A stretch of DNA of 64,000 bases from an uncultured Bacteroidia bacterium (GCA_902762655.1 CACWOZ010000003.1:62001-126000), one strand, 5' to 3'; positions 23,250 through 30,962 are shown, counted from the stretch's first letter. Numbers and translations are program-made. Notes: generated by a model from the letters alone, not told the origin.

Positions 23250-24318
23250 ATGCTGGGGTATTAATCCATGGGGCAAAACCCATATTAGTTGCGGTTTGCG
23301 CCATTGGTGTAAACTCATTCTTGAATAGTTCAAAGAAATAGCTATCCGATGCATCTATTAATTCAGGGATGGAGCATCGGAAAACCAAGTAGTCCTCAAA
23401 TAATTTGTCTGATGGATTTGAAGCGTAGTTCTCGCGAAGAGCGGCATGCTGTATCTTCGTCATGGGTTCTAGATATTTATCCAAAGACGGGATACAATTG
23501 CTTTTGGATGAATTGATGGAAGCGTCAGAAGGAAGGAGATTCCATAGCATATCATGAACAACGAAACTCCACGGTATAAAGTGATCAAGATCATATTTGC
23601 CTGGAGTAAGTTCAACTCCAGTATAAATGCAGTTTATGTGTCCGACAGACTGAATATAGCGATCCCAAAAACGATGTTGGCGTGTTAAAGGGGAACGTTG
23701 CAGTGGACGAATTAATTTAGATGGGATATCTGGAACATTAGGATTTCTTTTTTGGAGAAAAATGGAGAGATTCCAGAAAGAAAAATCTTTGAGGATGTCG
23801 GAGTACGATATTAAATAGTCCACCCAATAATTATTAATTAAAATGGTCTTGTCGAAAATAGCATACGGGCAATTGTTAACAAATACCTGAGACTCCGTTA
23901 TGACTTGACTGTTGGTGGCTCCGGGAATCCATGGGGATAAAAAACGGTAAGGGACATTGAGGGTAAATACATGGACTATGCGGCGAATATCATGGTTATC
24001 TATATTCATAAGAATCTGCGCCTTTATGTCAGATTTGCTAGCGTCAATGGGAATGTCAAGTGTCCGCTGAATCTCTAAAATGTTTGATTCAAGAGAGTCC
24101 AGTTTACCAAAGGATAGTTTAAAATAATGGATTGGATACCAAGCATCAGCAATCATTCCAGCAATGATTTCATCAAAGGAAAAGATACGCCGACTTGGAT
24201 TGGCGCATATCAAATCAATAATGGATATAAACCAATAGAATTTATACGTGGCGGTTGTATTGTCGTATATACGCGATAACCGCCCAGCATCTACAAATCC
24301 TTGTGAGGGTAATACCAT
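23242..24318 (-). CDS. HNH endonuclease domain protein
   Basis: A 358-residue protein with an HNH nuclease domain near residues 215-275: NCIYTGVELTPGKYDLDHFIPWSFVVHDMLWNLLPSD, with catalytic Asp-His then Asn and a closing SSKSNCIPS. The N-terminal 200 residues are helical and unrecognised (PYHFKLSFGKL-like segments, FTLNVPYRFLSPWI). Codons are AT-rich compared with the core genes. The HIT gene overlaps its 3' end. The DUF2075-type gene lies 68 nt upstream on the same strand, with no clear promoter between, so a three-gene operon is likely. Confidence 0.8.
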   Translation of the reverse strand: MVLPSQGFVDAGRLSRIYDNTTATYKFYWFISIIDLICANPSRRIFSFDEIIAGMIADAWYPIHYFKLSFGKLDSLESNILEIQRTLDIPIDASKSDIKAQILMNIDNHDIRRIVHVFTLNVPYRFLSPWIPGATNSQVITESQVFVNNCPYAIFDKTILINNYWVDYLISYSDILKDFSFWNLSIFLQKRNPNVPDIPSKLIRPLQRSPLTRQHRFWDRYIQSVGHINCIYTGVELTPGKYDLDHFIPWSFVVHDMLWNLLPSDASINSSKSNCIPSLDKYLEPMTKIQHAALRENYASNPSDKLFEDYLVFRCSIPELIDASDSYFFELFKNEFTPMAQTATNMGFAPWINTPAYE

Positions 24319-24386
24319 ATGTTATTAATCGAATTAGATTGAAACCCAAAACCGCAACAGTAATAACTATTAAAATAATGAGCGGC

Positions 24387-26435
24387 TCAAATCTCCTCCA
24401 ACCCAAGTCTCTTGAAATACTCGTACGTGGGGTCATAAAACTCCGGGAGGCGGGTGGCGTCGTTGGGGTTGCCTTCCGGGATGCAGATGACCATGCCTTG
24501 GCGCGCACGAGTAAGAAGCACTCGATATGCGTTTAATTGATACGCACGGCCTTCTGCAATGTTGATGTTTTGCCAGCGATCGCTTCGGAAGTTGAAATGC
24601 TGCCAGCAGCCGTGGGCGGGGTCGTATCGGAAGTCCCCGTCCCAAACAAGGCAAGTCCAATCGAGCTCAAGCCCTTGGATATCGAATTCTGTGGCAACAT
24701 CTTCCAGGAATAAAGAGGAACGAATATCCGTAATTGGATTCAAGAACCATGGGACGATATCTGCCTGTGAACGAATGTCAATAGCTAATGGTTTTAGCCT
24801 GAATGCTTTAGAAGAAACCAGTATTCCATAGCGCTCAGAACCGCGTGCGTGGCTTCTTAGCCATTCTTTTGCTGCATCCAAATTGCGTGTCAATACAATC
24901 GGATAGCGGGCACGTATTTCAGAAAGAGTTGCCCTCGCAGCATCAACATCCAAATCTAGCAATTGATGCACAAACAGCGAGAGGGACTCTGCTCTGTATG
25001 ATCGCTGAGAAACGGCCAGGTGCAGATTCTTGTGAGTATGAACGTGCTTGTTGCTGGAAAGTAACTCCCGAACATTACCTTCAGCGTATTCTTTCTCTGT
25101 CAGCTGATCGGAGATGTAAATATCCCAGTCGGGAAAGGTGTCATTTAATGCCTGGATCCAGAGGCCGATGCCTCCTTCTCCGGAGTTGATTTCCTGGCCG
25201 CCTCCAACCAGGCAGACGATGGTTGCCCAATCCTTGTGTTGGTCAAGTGACCAAATTAGGAATTCGCCTTCCGACATGGGGAAGTCGGCCAAGTTCTTTT
25301 TTCTTGCTAACCAGGCACTTAGATGCCTCATATCCCACATCCGCTGGGCTTCATCAAATATTGCCACATTCTCTACCTCAGCGGCGCTGCTTTTTGCGGC
25401 CTTTGAAACTTTTTCAGGGTCAATTTCTATCGTGCCACCGCGGATGGGAACCTTTAGTTTGGCGAGCATATTGTCCCTGTATCGGTGGATAATCTGAATA
25501 AACCTGCTAACCTGGCGCTCTGCTTCGGTTTTAGTGCATTTGCTACCTTGTGCCTTTTCTTTGGCCACTTTATCCCGGGCCAGGGCTTCTGTAAGTACTT
25601 TAACCAGTGGGCCGTTGCCGGACAAATATACTGCAAGGTCTCCCTTTTCTTGTTGGATGGCAACATTTAATCCTACCAAGGTTTTTCCTGCACCGGGCAC
25701 GCCTGTAACAAAGCAAATGCTCTTTTTCCGTTCCTGCTTTGATTTGCGGATAACATCCATTATGAAGGCAGTACAACTATCGATTCCAGCCTTGTCTGCT
25801 TCGTGTTTTGTGATATCCTCCACACTATGGTTCATGTATAGGGCAGATGCTGCCTGGATAATAGTTGGAGTGGGGGAGTAACGGCTATATATCCAATTGT
25901 GCGCATCAATATCCGTGGCAGGAGCCTCTTTCTCTAAAATGGTAAGCAGCAACTGCGAAAGAGTGAGGCTGTTTGCAAACAGAGGTTCGTAGACTTTATC
26001 GTCGTAAGAACTGAAACATAAGCTGTTGCTCAGGCTTTTAGCTTCTGTTGCAACCAGGATGGGAACGATAGTTAGGTCGGCACTTTCTTCGTGGAAGTTC
26101 TTCAAATCCAACGCATAATCCCAAACCTGTTCTTTGTCGTTAACATTGAAGATGTCTTCTCCGACCTTGAATTCAAGGCAAAAAACTAGATTACGGACTA
26201 AGAGTGTTACATCAATTCGTTTGCCTAGTCGGGGGATTGTGTACTCAAAGATAATGTGGCCGGAAATCCTTGTTTTCGAGAGGACTGTCTTCATCACTGA
26301 AATCTCTTCAAGCCATGCGTCTCGTTGCTCCAAAGTTAGGTCAAAAGTGTTGTCTTTGGATAAAATGCCCAATATCTCCTCATCCTTTTGGTTGAGGAAA
26401 ACAGAGGTGGGTGCATCGTAAAAACAACGCTTCAT
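24387..26435 (-). CDS. DUF2075-type nuclease-helicase, copy 1
   Basis: A 682-residue protein. The N-terminal part (about 50-110) looks like a PD-(D/E)XK nuclease: EYTIPRLGKRIDVTLLVRN then CLEFKVG. A DUF2075 helicase follows: Walker A TGVPGAGKTLVG at about 245-256, Walker B AIFDEAQRMWD, IVCLVGGGQEIN, and AYRVLLTRARQGMVICIPEG as the last helicase motif. Related proteins occur in defence islands. It heads a likely operon with HNH and HIT genes and is divergent from a module B small gene, just as the second DUF2075 operon is. Confidence 0.85.
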   Translation of the reverse strand: MKRCFYDAPTSVFLNQKDEEILGILSKDNTFDLTLEQRDAWLEEISVMKTVLSKTRISGHIIFEYTIPRLGKRIDVTLLVRNLVFCLEFKVGEDIFNVNDKEQVWDYALDLKNFHEESADLTIVPILVATEAKSLSNSLCFSSYDDKVYEPLFANSLTLSQLLLTILEKEAPATDIDAHNWIYSRYSPTPTIIQAASALYMNHSVEDITKHEADKAGIDSCTAFIMDVIRKSKQERKKSICFVTGVPGAGKTLVGLNVAIQQEKGDLAVYLSGNGPLVKVLTEALARDKVAKEKAQGSKCTKTEAERQVSRFIQIIHRYRDNMLAKLKVPIRGGTIEIDPEKVSKAAKSSAAEVENVAIFDEAQRMWDMRHLSAWLARKKNLADFPMSEGEFLIWSLDQHKDWATIVCLVGGGQEINSGEGGIGLWIQALNDTFPDWDIYISDQLTEKEYAEGNVRELLSSNKHVHTHKNLHLAVSQRSYRAESLSLFVHQLLDLDVDAARATLSEIRARYPIVLTRNLDAAKEWLRSHARGSERYGILVSSKAFRLKPLAIDIRSQADIVPWFLNPITDIRSSLFLEDVATEFDIQGLELDWTCLVWDGDFRYDPAHGCWQHFNFRSDRWQNINIAEGRAYQLNAYRVLLTRARQGMVICIPEGNPNDATRLPEFYDPTYEYFKRLGLEEI

Positions 26436-26458
26436 TTAGGAATGAGTGATGTGTTTCA

Positions 26459-26466
26459 CAAATATA
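26459..26466 (-). promoter_or_regulatory. Promoter core of the DUF2075-HNH-HIT operon
   Basis: TATATTTG on the minus strand, 23 nt before the ATG at 26435. The divergent module B promoter (TATCTTTG, 26512-26519) is 45 nt away, so one regulator could act on both. Confidence 0.55.
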
Positions 26467-26523
26467 AGGATTATGTTTAGAAAAAGGCTGGCTTTATTCT
26501 TTATAATTGATTATCTTTGTTCC

Positions 26524-26607
26524 AGCAACACGGTCGTCTGAATCGGCCGTTAATGAAACAAGGAGCAGATTCATTATCCCCTTTCTAGGGCGTGCTCCCT
26601 TCACAAC
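26524..26607 (+). ncRNA. Structured leader RNA of module B, copy 1
   Basis: Promoter core TATCTTTG ends 4 nt before this 84-nt block, which aligns closely with 29517-29601. Predicted structure: a 6-bp hairpin CGGTCG/CGGCCG with a 7-nt loop, then a long stem AAGGAGC/GCTCCCTT enclosing a small CCC/GGG hairpin. A short frame beginning MKQGA starts at 26554 in both copies. The block may be a cis-acting leader, an attenuator or a processed small RNA. About 70 nt of unrelated sequence separate it from the gene. Confidence 0.65.
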
Positions 26608-26675
26608 TTGAATAGAATTAAAGAGGGTAACATTCCTTTTATTGGTGTGTTATGCTATAGGATAACTAATAACAT

Positions 26676-27098
26676 ATGTGGATTATGGAGAAGGAGATAC
26701 CGAAAGGGTCAACCCGGGAAGACATTAAAGCCCGGAAGAAAATAATAGGCGATTTTTACGCAAGGTGGAATGCTGAGAACCCCCAAAAAAGGGTTTTTAA
26801 TGCATCTCTAAATGACTATATATATGTTAAGTTTCATTCGTTGAATGAGACTAGAGGACATGCATCTGGAACATATGAATCAACAAAAGCCGTCCTTAAC
26901 CTTTCTAAGATATTGAAAAAGGCCGTATTGGTGGAAGAGAAGCCTAAAAAGAAAGAAGACAACAATCAGCGATTATTCTCAAAAATATTGGTTATGCGAT
27001 ATCGGCATGTCAAACTGACTGTAGGATATCAAGTTTCAAAAGGGCATTATGTTCAGTACTGCATAACTGTACCGAGTGTTAGAATGCACAAAAAATAA
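26676..27098 (+). CDS. Module B small protein, copy 1 (unknown function)
   Basis: A 140-residue basic protein, homologous to 29682-30110: shared EIPxGxTxEEI, FYxxWxAxNPxKRV, LxDYIYVK, STxAVLxL and a C-terminal VKLxVGxxxxxxxxxQYCIT. I do not know the family. The strand-rich C-terminus and conserved basic residues faintly recall small barnase/RelE-like or polyvalent-protein domains, which I cannot confirm. It is AT-rich, preceded by the structured leader, and divergent from a DUF2075 operon. Its mRNA probably ends at the bidirectional hairpin at 27101-27117. Confidence 0.75.
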   Translation: MWIMEKEIPKGSTREDIKARKKIIGDFYARWNAENPQKRVFNASLNDYIYVKFHSLNETRGHASGTYESTKAVLNLSKILKKAVLVEEKPKKKEDNNQRLFSKILVMRYRHVKLTVGYQVSKGHYVQYCITVPSVRMHKK

Positions 27099-27187
27099 AA
27101 GCCGCCTAGGCTGCGACTTTTCAATGGGGCTCGTATCAAGATATCTTGAGAGGGTTGTCAACCCTTTCCGAATTCCCCGTGACGATT
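27093..27187 (-). ncRNA. Putative small RNA C1
   Basis: Minus-strand promoter core TACCTTTG (27194-27201) is followed by two tandem hairpins (AGGGT/ACCCT and TCAAG/CTTGA) and a terminator (GTCGC/GCGGC, 7-nt loop, then TTTTATTTTTT). A homologous unit with the same order and spacing is at 30866-30962. The stem corresponding to AGGGT/ACCCT is GAAGG/CCTTC there, a compensatory change. It contains no plausible gene. Confidence 0.65.
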
Positions 27188-27193
27188 CCAATG

Positions 27194-27201
27194 CAAAGGT
27201 A
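27194..27201 (-). promoter_or_regulatory. Promoter core of small RNA C1
   Basis: TACCTTTG. The preceding 25 nt (CTGCTT, then CAGAAAAAGCAT) align with the region before small RNA D, which has CAGAAAAAGTAT. Confidence 0.6.
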
Positions 27202-27233
27202 ATGCTTTTTCTGAAATCTGCAAGCAGATACTT

Positions 27234-29099
27234 TTATTGATTAATCATCCCCTTTAAATACTCCCTCAGCCCCTCATCCTCGCAATACACAAAACAACCT
27301 TTCTGGCCGCGTGTGAGCAGGGTTTTGTAGGTGTTGAGGATCAGCCGCCGGGCATCATCGTCGCTGGCGCCGCGGATGCCGGAGGATTTGTCGTCGCGGG
27401 AGATGGCGCTCTTGTTGGTGACCACCCGGCCGGTGGCTTTGTCATAGGTCAGGTCCTTACCTATCAGCACTCCCACATAGTCGAATTCCAGGCCCTGGGC
27501 GGTGTGGATGCAGCCGACTTCTTCGAAAGATTTGGGGTTGATGGCCCATATCTTATCGTTCTCCAGGTTCCATTTGGCCTGGAATCCTCCGGGAAGTAGG
27601 ATGTCGATGTCCCCGCGGCCGTTCTTCACGTTCCAGTCGTAGCAGTAGCCGGCAACCATACGGGCTTTGTTGTCGCCGTTCTTCTCCCTCAGGGCCTCGC
27701 GCATCTGGGCGGCATCGTCGAAGACGCGGAAGTCGTAGTTCAACTCCGACAGGGGCACGGGCACGGTCTCTTCTCCACGCTGGAGGAGATTGTCCACAAA
27801 CTGGATGTAGGCATCGCTGCCGTTGCAGCGGAACTGCGATACGAGCTTGGTCTCTTCGCGCATTATGATGCTGGAACCCAGCACTTTGCACCACTTGCTG
27901 ATCTCCCCGATGCTGCCAATGTCTTTGGTGGTGACGGCCTGGTCTTCGTCCAGCATGAAGATAGTCAGGAGGGAGGCGTTGATGCATTCCTTCACCTGGT
28001 TTTCTCCGCCCCAGTCGCCGTACATCTTCTGCACCAGACGGTGGGCTTCATCTACTATGAGGCAGTCGTAGGAATTGGCGGGCACCTGCGACATGCCGAA
28101 GGGGGAGCGGAAGAGCTGCCGGATCTCGGCCAGTTTCATCGCGTTGTTGCCGGTCAGGATAGACAGGAAGGCCTGCCTGGGGGCGCTGTTTTTGGTAACA
28201 TATGCGGCGTTGCAGGCGCAGGTGATGAAGTGCATCAGCAGGTTGACTGCCAGAACGGACTTGCCCGTTCCGGGGCCGCCCTGGATGATTATAGTGCGCT
28301 TTTTCCGGTCTTTCAGGCACTGGAGCATCGTGCGGATGCACATGTCGAAGCAGACGGCCTGTTCGTCCAGAAGGTCGAATACGGGGGTGCCTTTGACCAT
28401 CGTTGCAAGGGCATCCTGAAGGGATTTGGTGGGTTTGATCCTGCCGTGGTCGATGAGGTAGAGGAGGTCTCCGTTAGCGGATTTGCGGGTGACGAACTTC
28501 TTTACGAAGTCCGAGAACTGCTTCACCTCATCCATTATGAAAAACGGTGCCGTCGTGTACCATTCTTCATATATCTTATTGGACAGCGCCTGCCTGTATT
28601 CCCGCAGGTAGTTGTGCAGGTATGCGCAGGGGACGATGTGAATGCCGCGGTCGTGGATGTCCTGCGAGTAGTTGACCATGAAGCGGGAGTAGGAATACGC
28701 CTGGTATGAGGGGTGGCAGACAATGCGCTTGTCGTTGGCAACGTAGGTGCGCACGCAGAAGTGCATGTCGTCGTCCACGACTTCGGCTTTGGTCCATTGC
28801 TTCAGTTCTACTATGACTATATTGTCCTTGCCTTTATCGTTCGAGCCGACTATGATGAAGTCGACGCGTTTGGATGTCTGGGGGATGTTGTATTCGATGG
28901 CTATCTGCACATCATCGTCGATGTCGGAATCATCCACTATGTTGCGCATGAACTGCATTGAATTCTGCCACGAGGCGAATTCACGGTCCTGCCCGGCATT
29001 CAATCCTTTCTCCCGGATTCGGTCCAGGATTTTGGTTGCAATGACGTTCATCCGGACATCCTGGACAAACTGCCCTTTATTCTCGTTGTAGACTATCAT
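27234..29099 (-). CDS. DUF2075-type nuclease-helicase, copy 2
   Basis: A 621-residue protein with a nuclease-like N-terminus (EYNIPQTSKRVDFIIVG, then IVIVELKQW, a PD-(D/E)XK-type E/D...ExK pattern at about 70-105) and a DUF2075 helicase: Walker A QGGPGTGKSVLAVN at about 275, Walker B CLIVDEAHRLVQ, TIFMLDEDQAV, VGCIHTAQGLEFDYVGVL and YKTLLTRGQKGCFVYC. It is only distantly similar to copy 1. The ATG overlaps the stop of the MazG-like gene as TAATG. Base composition is close to the core genes, unlike its small neighbours. Confidence 0.88.
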   Translation of the reverse strand: MIVYNENKGQFVQDVRMNVIATKILDRIREKGLNAGQDREFASWQNSMQFMRNIVDDSDIDDDVQIAIEYNIPQTSKRVDFIIVGSNDKGKDNIVIVELKQWTKAEVVDDDMHFCVRTYVANDKRIVCHPSYQAYSYSRFMVNYSQDIHDRGIHIVPCAYLHNYLREYRQALSNKIYEEWYTTAPFFIMDEVKQFSDFVKKFVTRKSANGDLLYLIDHGRIKPTKSLQDALATMVKGTPVFDLLDEQAVCFDMCIRTMLQCLKDRKKRTIIIQGGPGTGKSVLAVNLLMHFITCACNAAYVTKNSAPRQAFLSILTGNNAMKLAEIRQLFRSPFGMSQVPANSYDCLIVDEAHRLVQKMYGDWGGENQVKECINASLLTIFMLDEDQAVTTKDIGSIGEISKWCKVLGSSIIMREETKLVSQFRCNGSDAYIQFVDNLLQRGEETVPVPLSELNYDFRVFDDAAQMREALREKNGDNKARMVAGYCYDWNVKNGRGDIDILLPGGFQAKWNLENDKIWAINPKSFEEVGCIHTAQGLEFDYVGVLIGKDLTYDKATGRVVTNKSAISRDDKSSGIRGASDDDARRLILNTYKTLLTRGQKGCFVYCEDEGLREYLKGMINQ

Positions 29100-29428
29100 T
29101 ACAGTTCGTTGTATTTCTTTGCACTGCCTTTGGCCTTCTCCACGGGGTACTTTGCAGCATTCTTGCGGATCTTTTCCAGCATTATCTCCTTGATGTCGAG
29201 ATTATACTTGTCGGCCATCTGGAAGGCATAATTGAGGACATCGGCCAGTTCTTCGCGGACCTTGTCGATGTTGACATTTTCCGGTGCTTTCCACAGGAAT
29301 GCTTCCAGCAGTTCGGACGCCTCTACGGAAAGGCCGATTGCAAGGTCTTTCCCGTTGTGGAACTGGTCCCAATCCCTATCTTCGTTGAAACGGCGCAGTT
29401 CGTTCAGGATCTCTTCAATATCAGACAT
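29099..29428 (-). CDS. MazG-like nucleotide pyrophosphohydrolase
   Basis: A 109-residue all-alpha NTP pyrophosphohydrolase of the MazG/RS21-C6 type. The metal site is EASELLEAF with EELADVLNYAFQMAD, and DWDQFHNGKDLAIGL is the usual start. It would hydrolyse a nucleoside triphosphate to the monophosphate. The stop overlaps the DUF2075 start, so the pair is translated together. A nucleotide-degrading enzyme with a nuclease-helicase fits antiphage logic, but that is inference. Confidence 0.9.
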   Translation of the reverse strand: MSDIEEILNELRRFNEDRDWDQFHNGKDLAIGLSVEASELLEAFLWKAPENVNIDKVREELADVLNYAFQMADKYNLDIKEIMLEKIRKNAAKYPVEKAKGSAKKYNEL

Positions 29429-29462
29429 TTCGGAATGATTTGGCTTTGTGTTGCTACTCCCA

Positions 29463-29470
29463 CAAATTTA
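29463..29470 (-). promoter_or_regulatory. Promoter core of the MazG-DUF2075 operon
   Basis: TAAATTTG on the minus strand, 34 nt before the ATG at 29428. The divergent module B promoter TATCTTTG is at 29505-29512, a layout like that at copy 1. Confidence 0.55.
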
Positions 29471-29516
29471 GCGAATTATGTTTGGATTTCAAGCGTTGCT
29501 GCATTATCTTTGCTTA

Positions 29517-29601
29517 CAGCGACCCGGTCGTCCGAATCGGCCGTTAATGAAACAAGGAGCGCAAGATGTTTACCCCTTTCTGGGGCGCGTTCCCTTCACA
29601 A
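29517..29601 (+). ncRNA. Structured leader RNA of module B, copy 2
   Basis: Aligns with 26524-26607. The first hairpin is kept exactly (CGGTCG/CGGCCG). The long stem is AAGGAGCGC against GCGTTCCCTT with one bulge, so a G-C pair of copy 1 becomes G-T while pairing is kept. The inner hairpin is CCCC/GGGG. Seven Ts follow the stem by a few bases, so this copy could also end transcription. About 80 nt separate it from the gene. Confidence 0.65.
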
Positions 29602-29681
29602 TTTTTTTACTTAGAAGATGACATTTCATGGCTTGGAATGTCTATTTCTTATGAATTACAAACAATTTAAATAGATGAACT

Positions 29682-30110
29682 ATGTGTATAATCAATCAAA
29701 ATGAGATCCCTATGGGGAACACTCAAGAAGAAATAGAGATGAGAACCAAAATAATATTACGGTTTTATTATGGGTGGAAGGCGGCAAATCCTTCTAAAAG
29801 AGTATATAATAATGGGTTAAAGGATTATATATATGTAAAACAAATATCTATAACAGAAACAGCTCGTCATGCAGCAAAAAAATATTTATCGACTTTGGCT
29901 GTTCTACAATTGGATGGTATATTGTCCTGCTCTCGAAAGATTAGAGTCAGTAAACCTCGGGCGCGAGCCAACCAGTCACAATTTCAGGCACTGATAGAAA
30001 TGGAACACAACTGCCCTGGTGTCGGCAGAGTTAAACTGATGGTGGGAGTGAGGTTTAGGACCCACATAAAAATACAGTACTGTATTACGGCGATTGACGT
30101 TCTGGATTAG
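29682..30110 (+). CDS. Module B small protein, copy 2 (unknown function)
   Basis: A 142-residue paralogue of 26676-27098 with the same landmarks: EIPMGNTQEEIE, FYYGWKAANPSKRVYN, LKDYIYVK, ETARHAAKKYLSTLAVLQL and VKLMVGVRF...IQYCITAI. It is basic and AT-rich. Sequence identity to copy 1 is modest at the protein level, whereas the leaders are much closer, so leader and gene may be under different selection. It is followed by the terminator shared with small RNA D. Confidence 0.75.
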   Translation: MCIINQNEIPMGNTQEEIEMRTKIILRFYYGWKAANPSKRVYNNGLKDYIYVKQISITETARHAAKKYLSTLAVLQLDGILSCSRKIRVSKPRARANQSQFQALIEMEHNCPGVGRVKLMVGVRFRTHIKIQYCITAIDVLD

Positions 30111-30246
30111 AAAAACACCCCGCTTTGCCGCGAGGTGTTAAACTTGCCCCAGTTATGCACGGTCAGAGTTTACTAAAATAGTGAGCCTTCTCGGGGCGGG
30201 GTCTTTTGCACGCAGTGAACAGCTCTCAAAACCGTGTCTTATCTAA
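30110..30246 (-). ncRNA. Putative small RNA D
   Basis: Minus-strand promoter core TACCTTTG (30253-30260) opens a ~135-nt unit without a gene. It ends in a 10-bp terminator (AACACCTCGC with GCGGGGTGTT, loop GGCAAA; 30114-30139) followed by TTTT. The promoter region resembles that of small RNA C1. The RNA body is not similar to C1 or C2. Confidence 0.55.
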
Positions 30247-30252
30247 CCATCG

Positions 30253-30260
30253 CAAAGGTA
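30253..30260 (-). promoter_or_regulatory. Promoter core of small RNA D
   Basis: TACCTTTG within the shared block AGAAAAAGTATTACCTTTGC on the minus strand. The divergent ybjQ promoter TATATTTG lies about 25 nt away on the plus strand. Confidence 0.6.
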
Positions 30261-30321
30261 ATACTTTTTCTGGAACTAGAAAGCAGAATTTGCTATATTT
30301 GCTTCACAAAACACACTGCAT

Positions 30322-30642
30322 ATGATTCTTACCACGACTCCGTCCGTAGAGGGACGCACAATAGCAGAATATAAGGGAGTGGTCTTCGGAGAGGTGATCT
30401 CCGGGGTGAACTTTCTCAGGGATTTCGCGGCCAGCATCCGAAACATAGTAGGCGGCCGCAGCGGCTCCTACGAGCAGGAACTCATCGACGCGCGCTCCAA
30501 GGCTATGGAGGAGATGTCGCTGCGGGCACAGGCCATGGGCGCAGATGCGGTGGTCGGCATCGATGTCGATTACGAGGTCCTAGGCGAGAATAACGGCATG
30601 CTCATGGTCACTGCCTCCGGCTCCGCCGTAAAGCTGGCGTAG
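30322..30642 (+). CDS. YbjQ family (UPF0145) protein
   Basis: A 106-residue protein of the YbjQ/UPF0145 family, pentamer-forming proteins sometimes called heavy-metal-binding. The family landmarks are [25 protein letters not shown] at the start, the helix [16 protein letters not shown] and the end segment [15 protein letters not shown]. The cellular role is unknown. Base composition is like the core genome, so this gene is an island within AT-rich small modules. Promoter core TATATTTG lies about 30 nt upstream. Confidence 0.92.
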   Translation: MILTTTPSVEGRTIAEYKGVVFGEVISGVNFLRDFAASIRNIVGGRSGSYEQELIDARSKAMEEMSLRAQAMGADAVVGIDVDYEVLGENNGMLMVTASGSAVKLA

Positions 30643-30647
30643 GGGCC

Positions 30648-30707
30648 TTACTTTTCCAACTTCCTTTCGGTCTCGATTCTTCCAGCCTCGATAGCCTCTG
30701 CCATCCC
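30648..30707 (-). pseudogene. Gene tail remnant 1 (ends RIETERKLEK)
   Basis: Twenty codons on the minus strand, ending in TAA, encode a tail SGM-x2-IEAGRIETERKLEK. The tail is nearly the same as one at 31977-32036. Upstream the frame gives no recognisable protein. It looks like the surviving 3' end of a deleted gene. Confidence 0.45.
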
Positions 30708-30865
30708 GGACAGGGGGCTTGGGAAAAGTATAAGTGGGGGGCTCCCTACCGCTTTTTTTATTGAGGAATAACCGCCTTATAGTTCCCTTCTCATAGACAT
30801 AGAGTTCCTGTATTTTCTTTCGAAAGAACTTGTCGTTTAATGCACCGTTAACGAGGTGGTTCAAA

Positions 30866-30962
30866 TATAAAAAAGCCAGCCTGGGACGCTGACTTTAGGG
30901 CTCGAATCAAGTTGCCTTGAGAAGGTTGTCATCCCTTCGAACAAGTTCCTTATGTTGGAGAA
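30866..30962 (-). ncRNA. Putative small RNA C2
   Basis: Homologue of small RNA C1: two tandem hairpins (GAAGG/CCTTC and TCAAG/CTTGA) and a terminator (GTCAGC/GCTGGC, 7-nt loop, then TTTTTT). The promoter core is TATACTTG (30969-30976), one base off consensus. Base changes relative to C1 fall mostly in loops or keep pairing. No gene lies within. Confidence 0.6.

Noticed and set aside
30650..30864. Minus-strand frame of 94 codons after small RNA C2
   Set aside because: It overlaps ybjQ antisense and a gene-tail remnant, and its body resembles no protein. Only the last 20 codons in another frame match a second locus.
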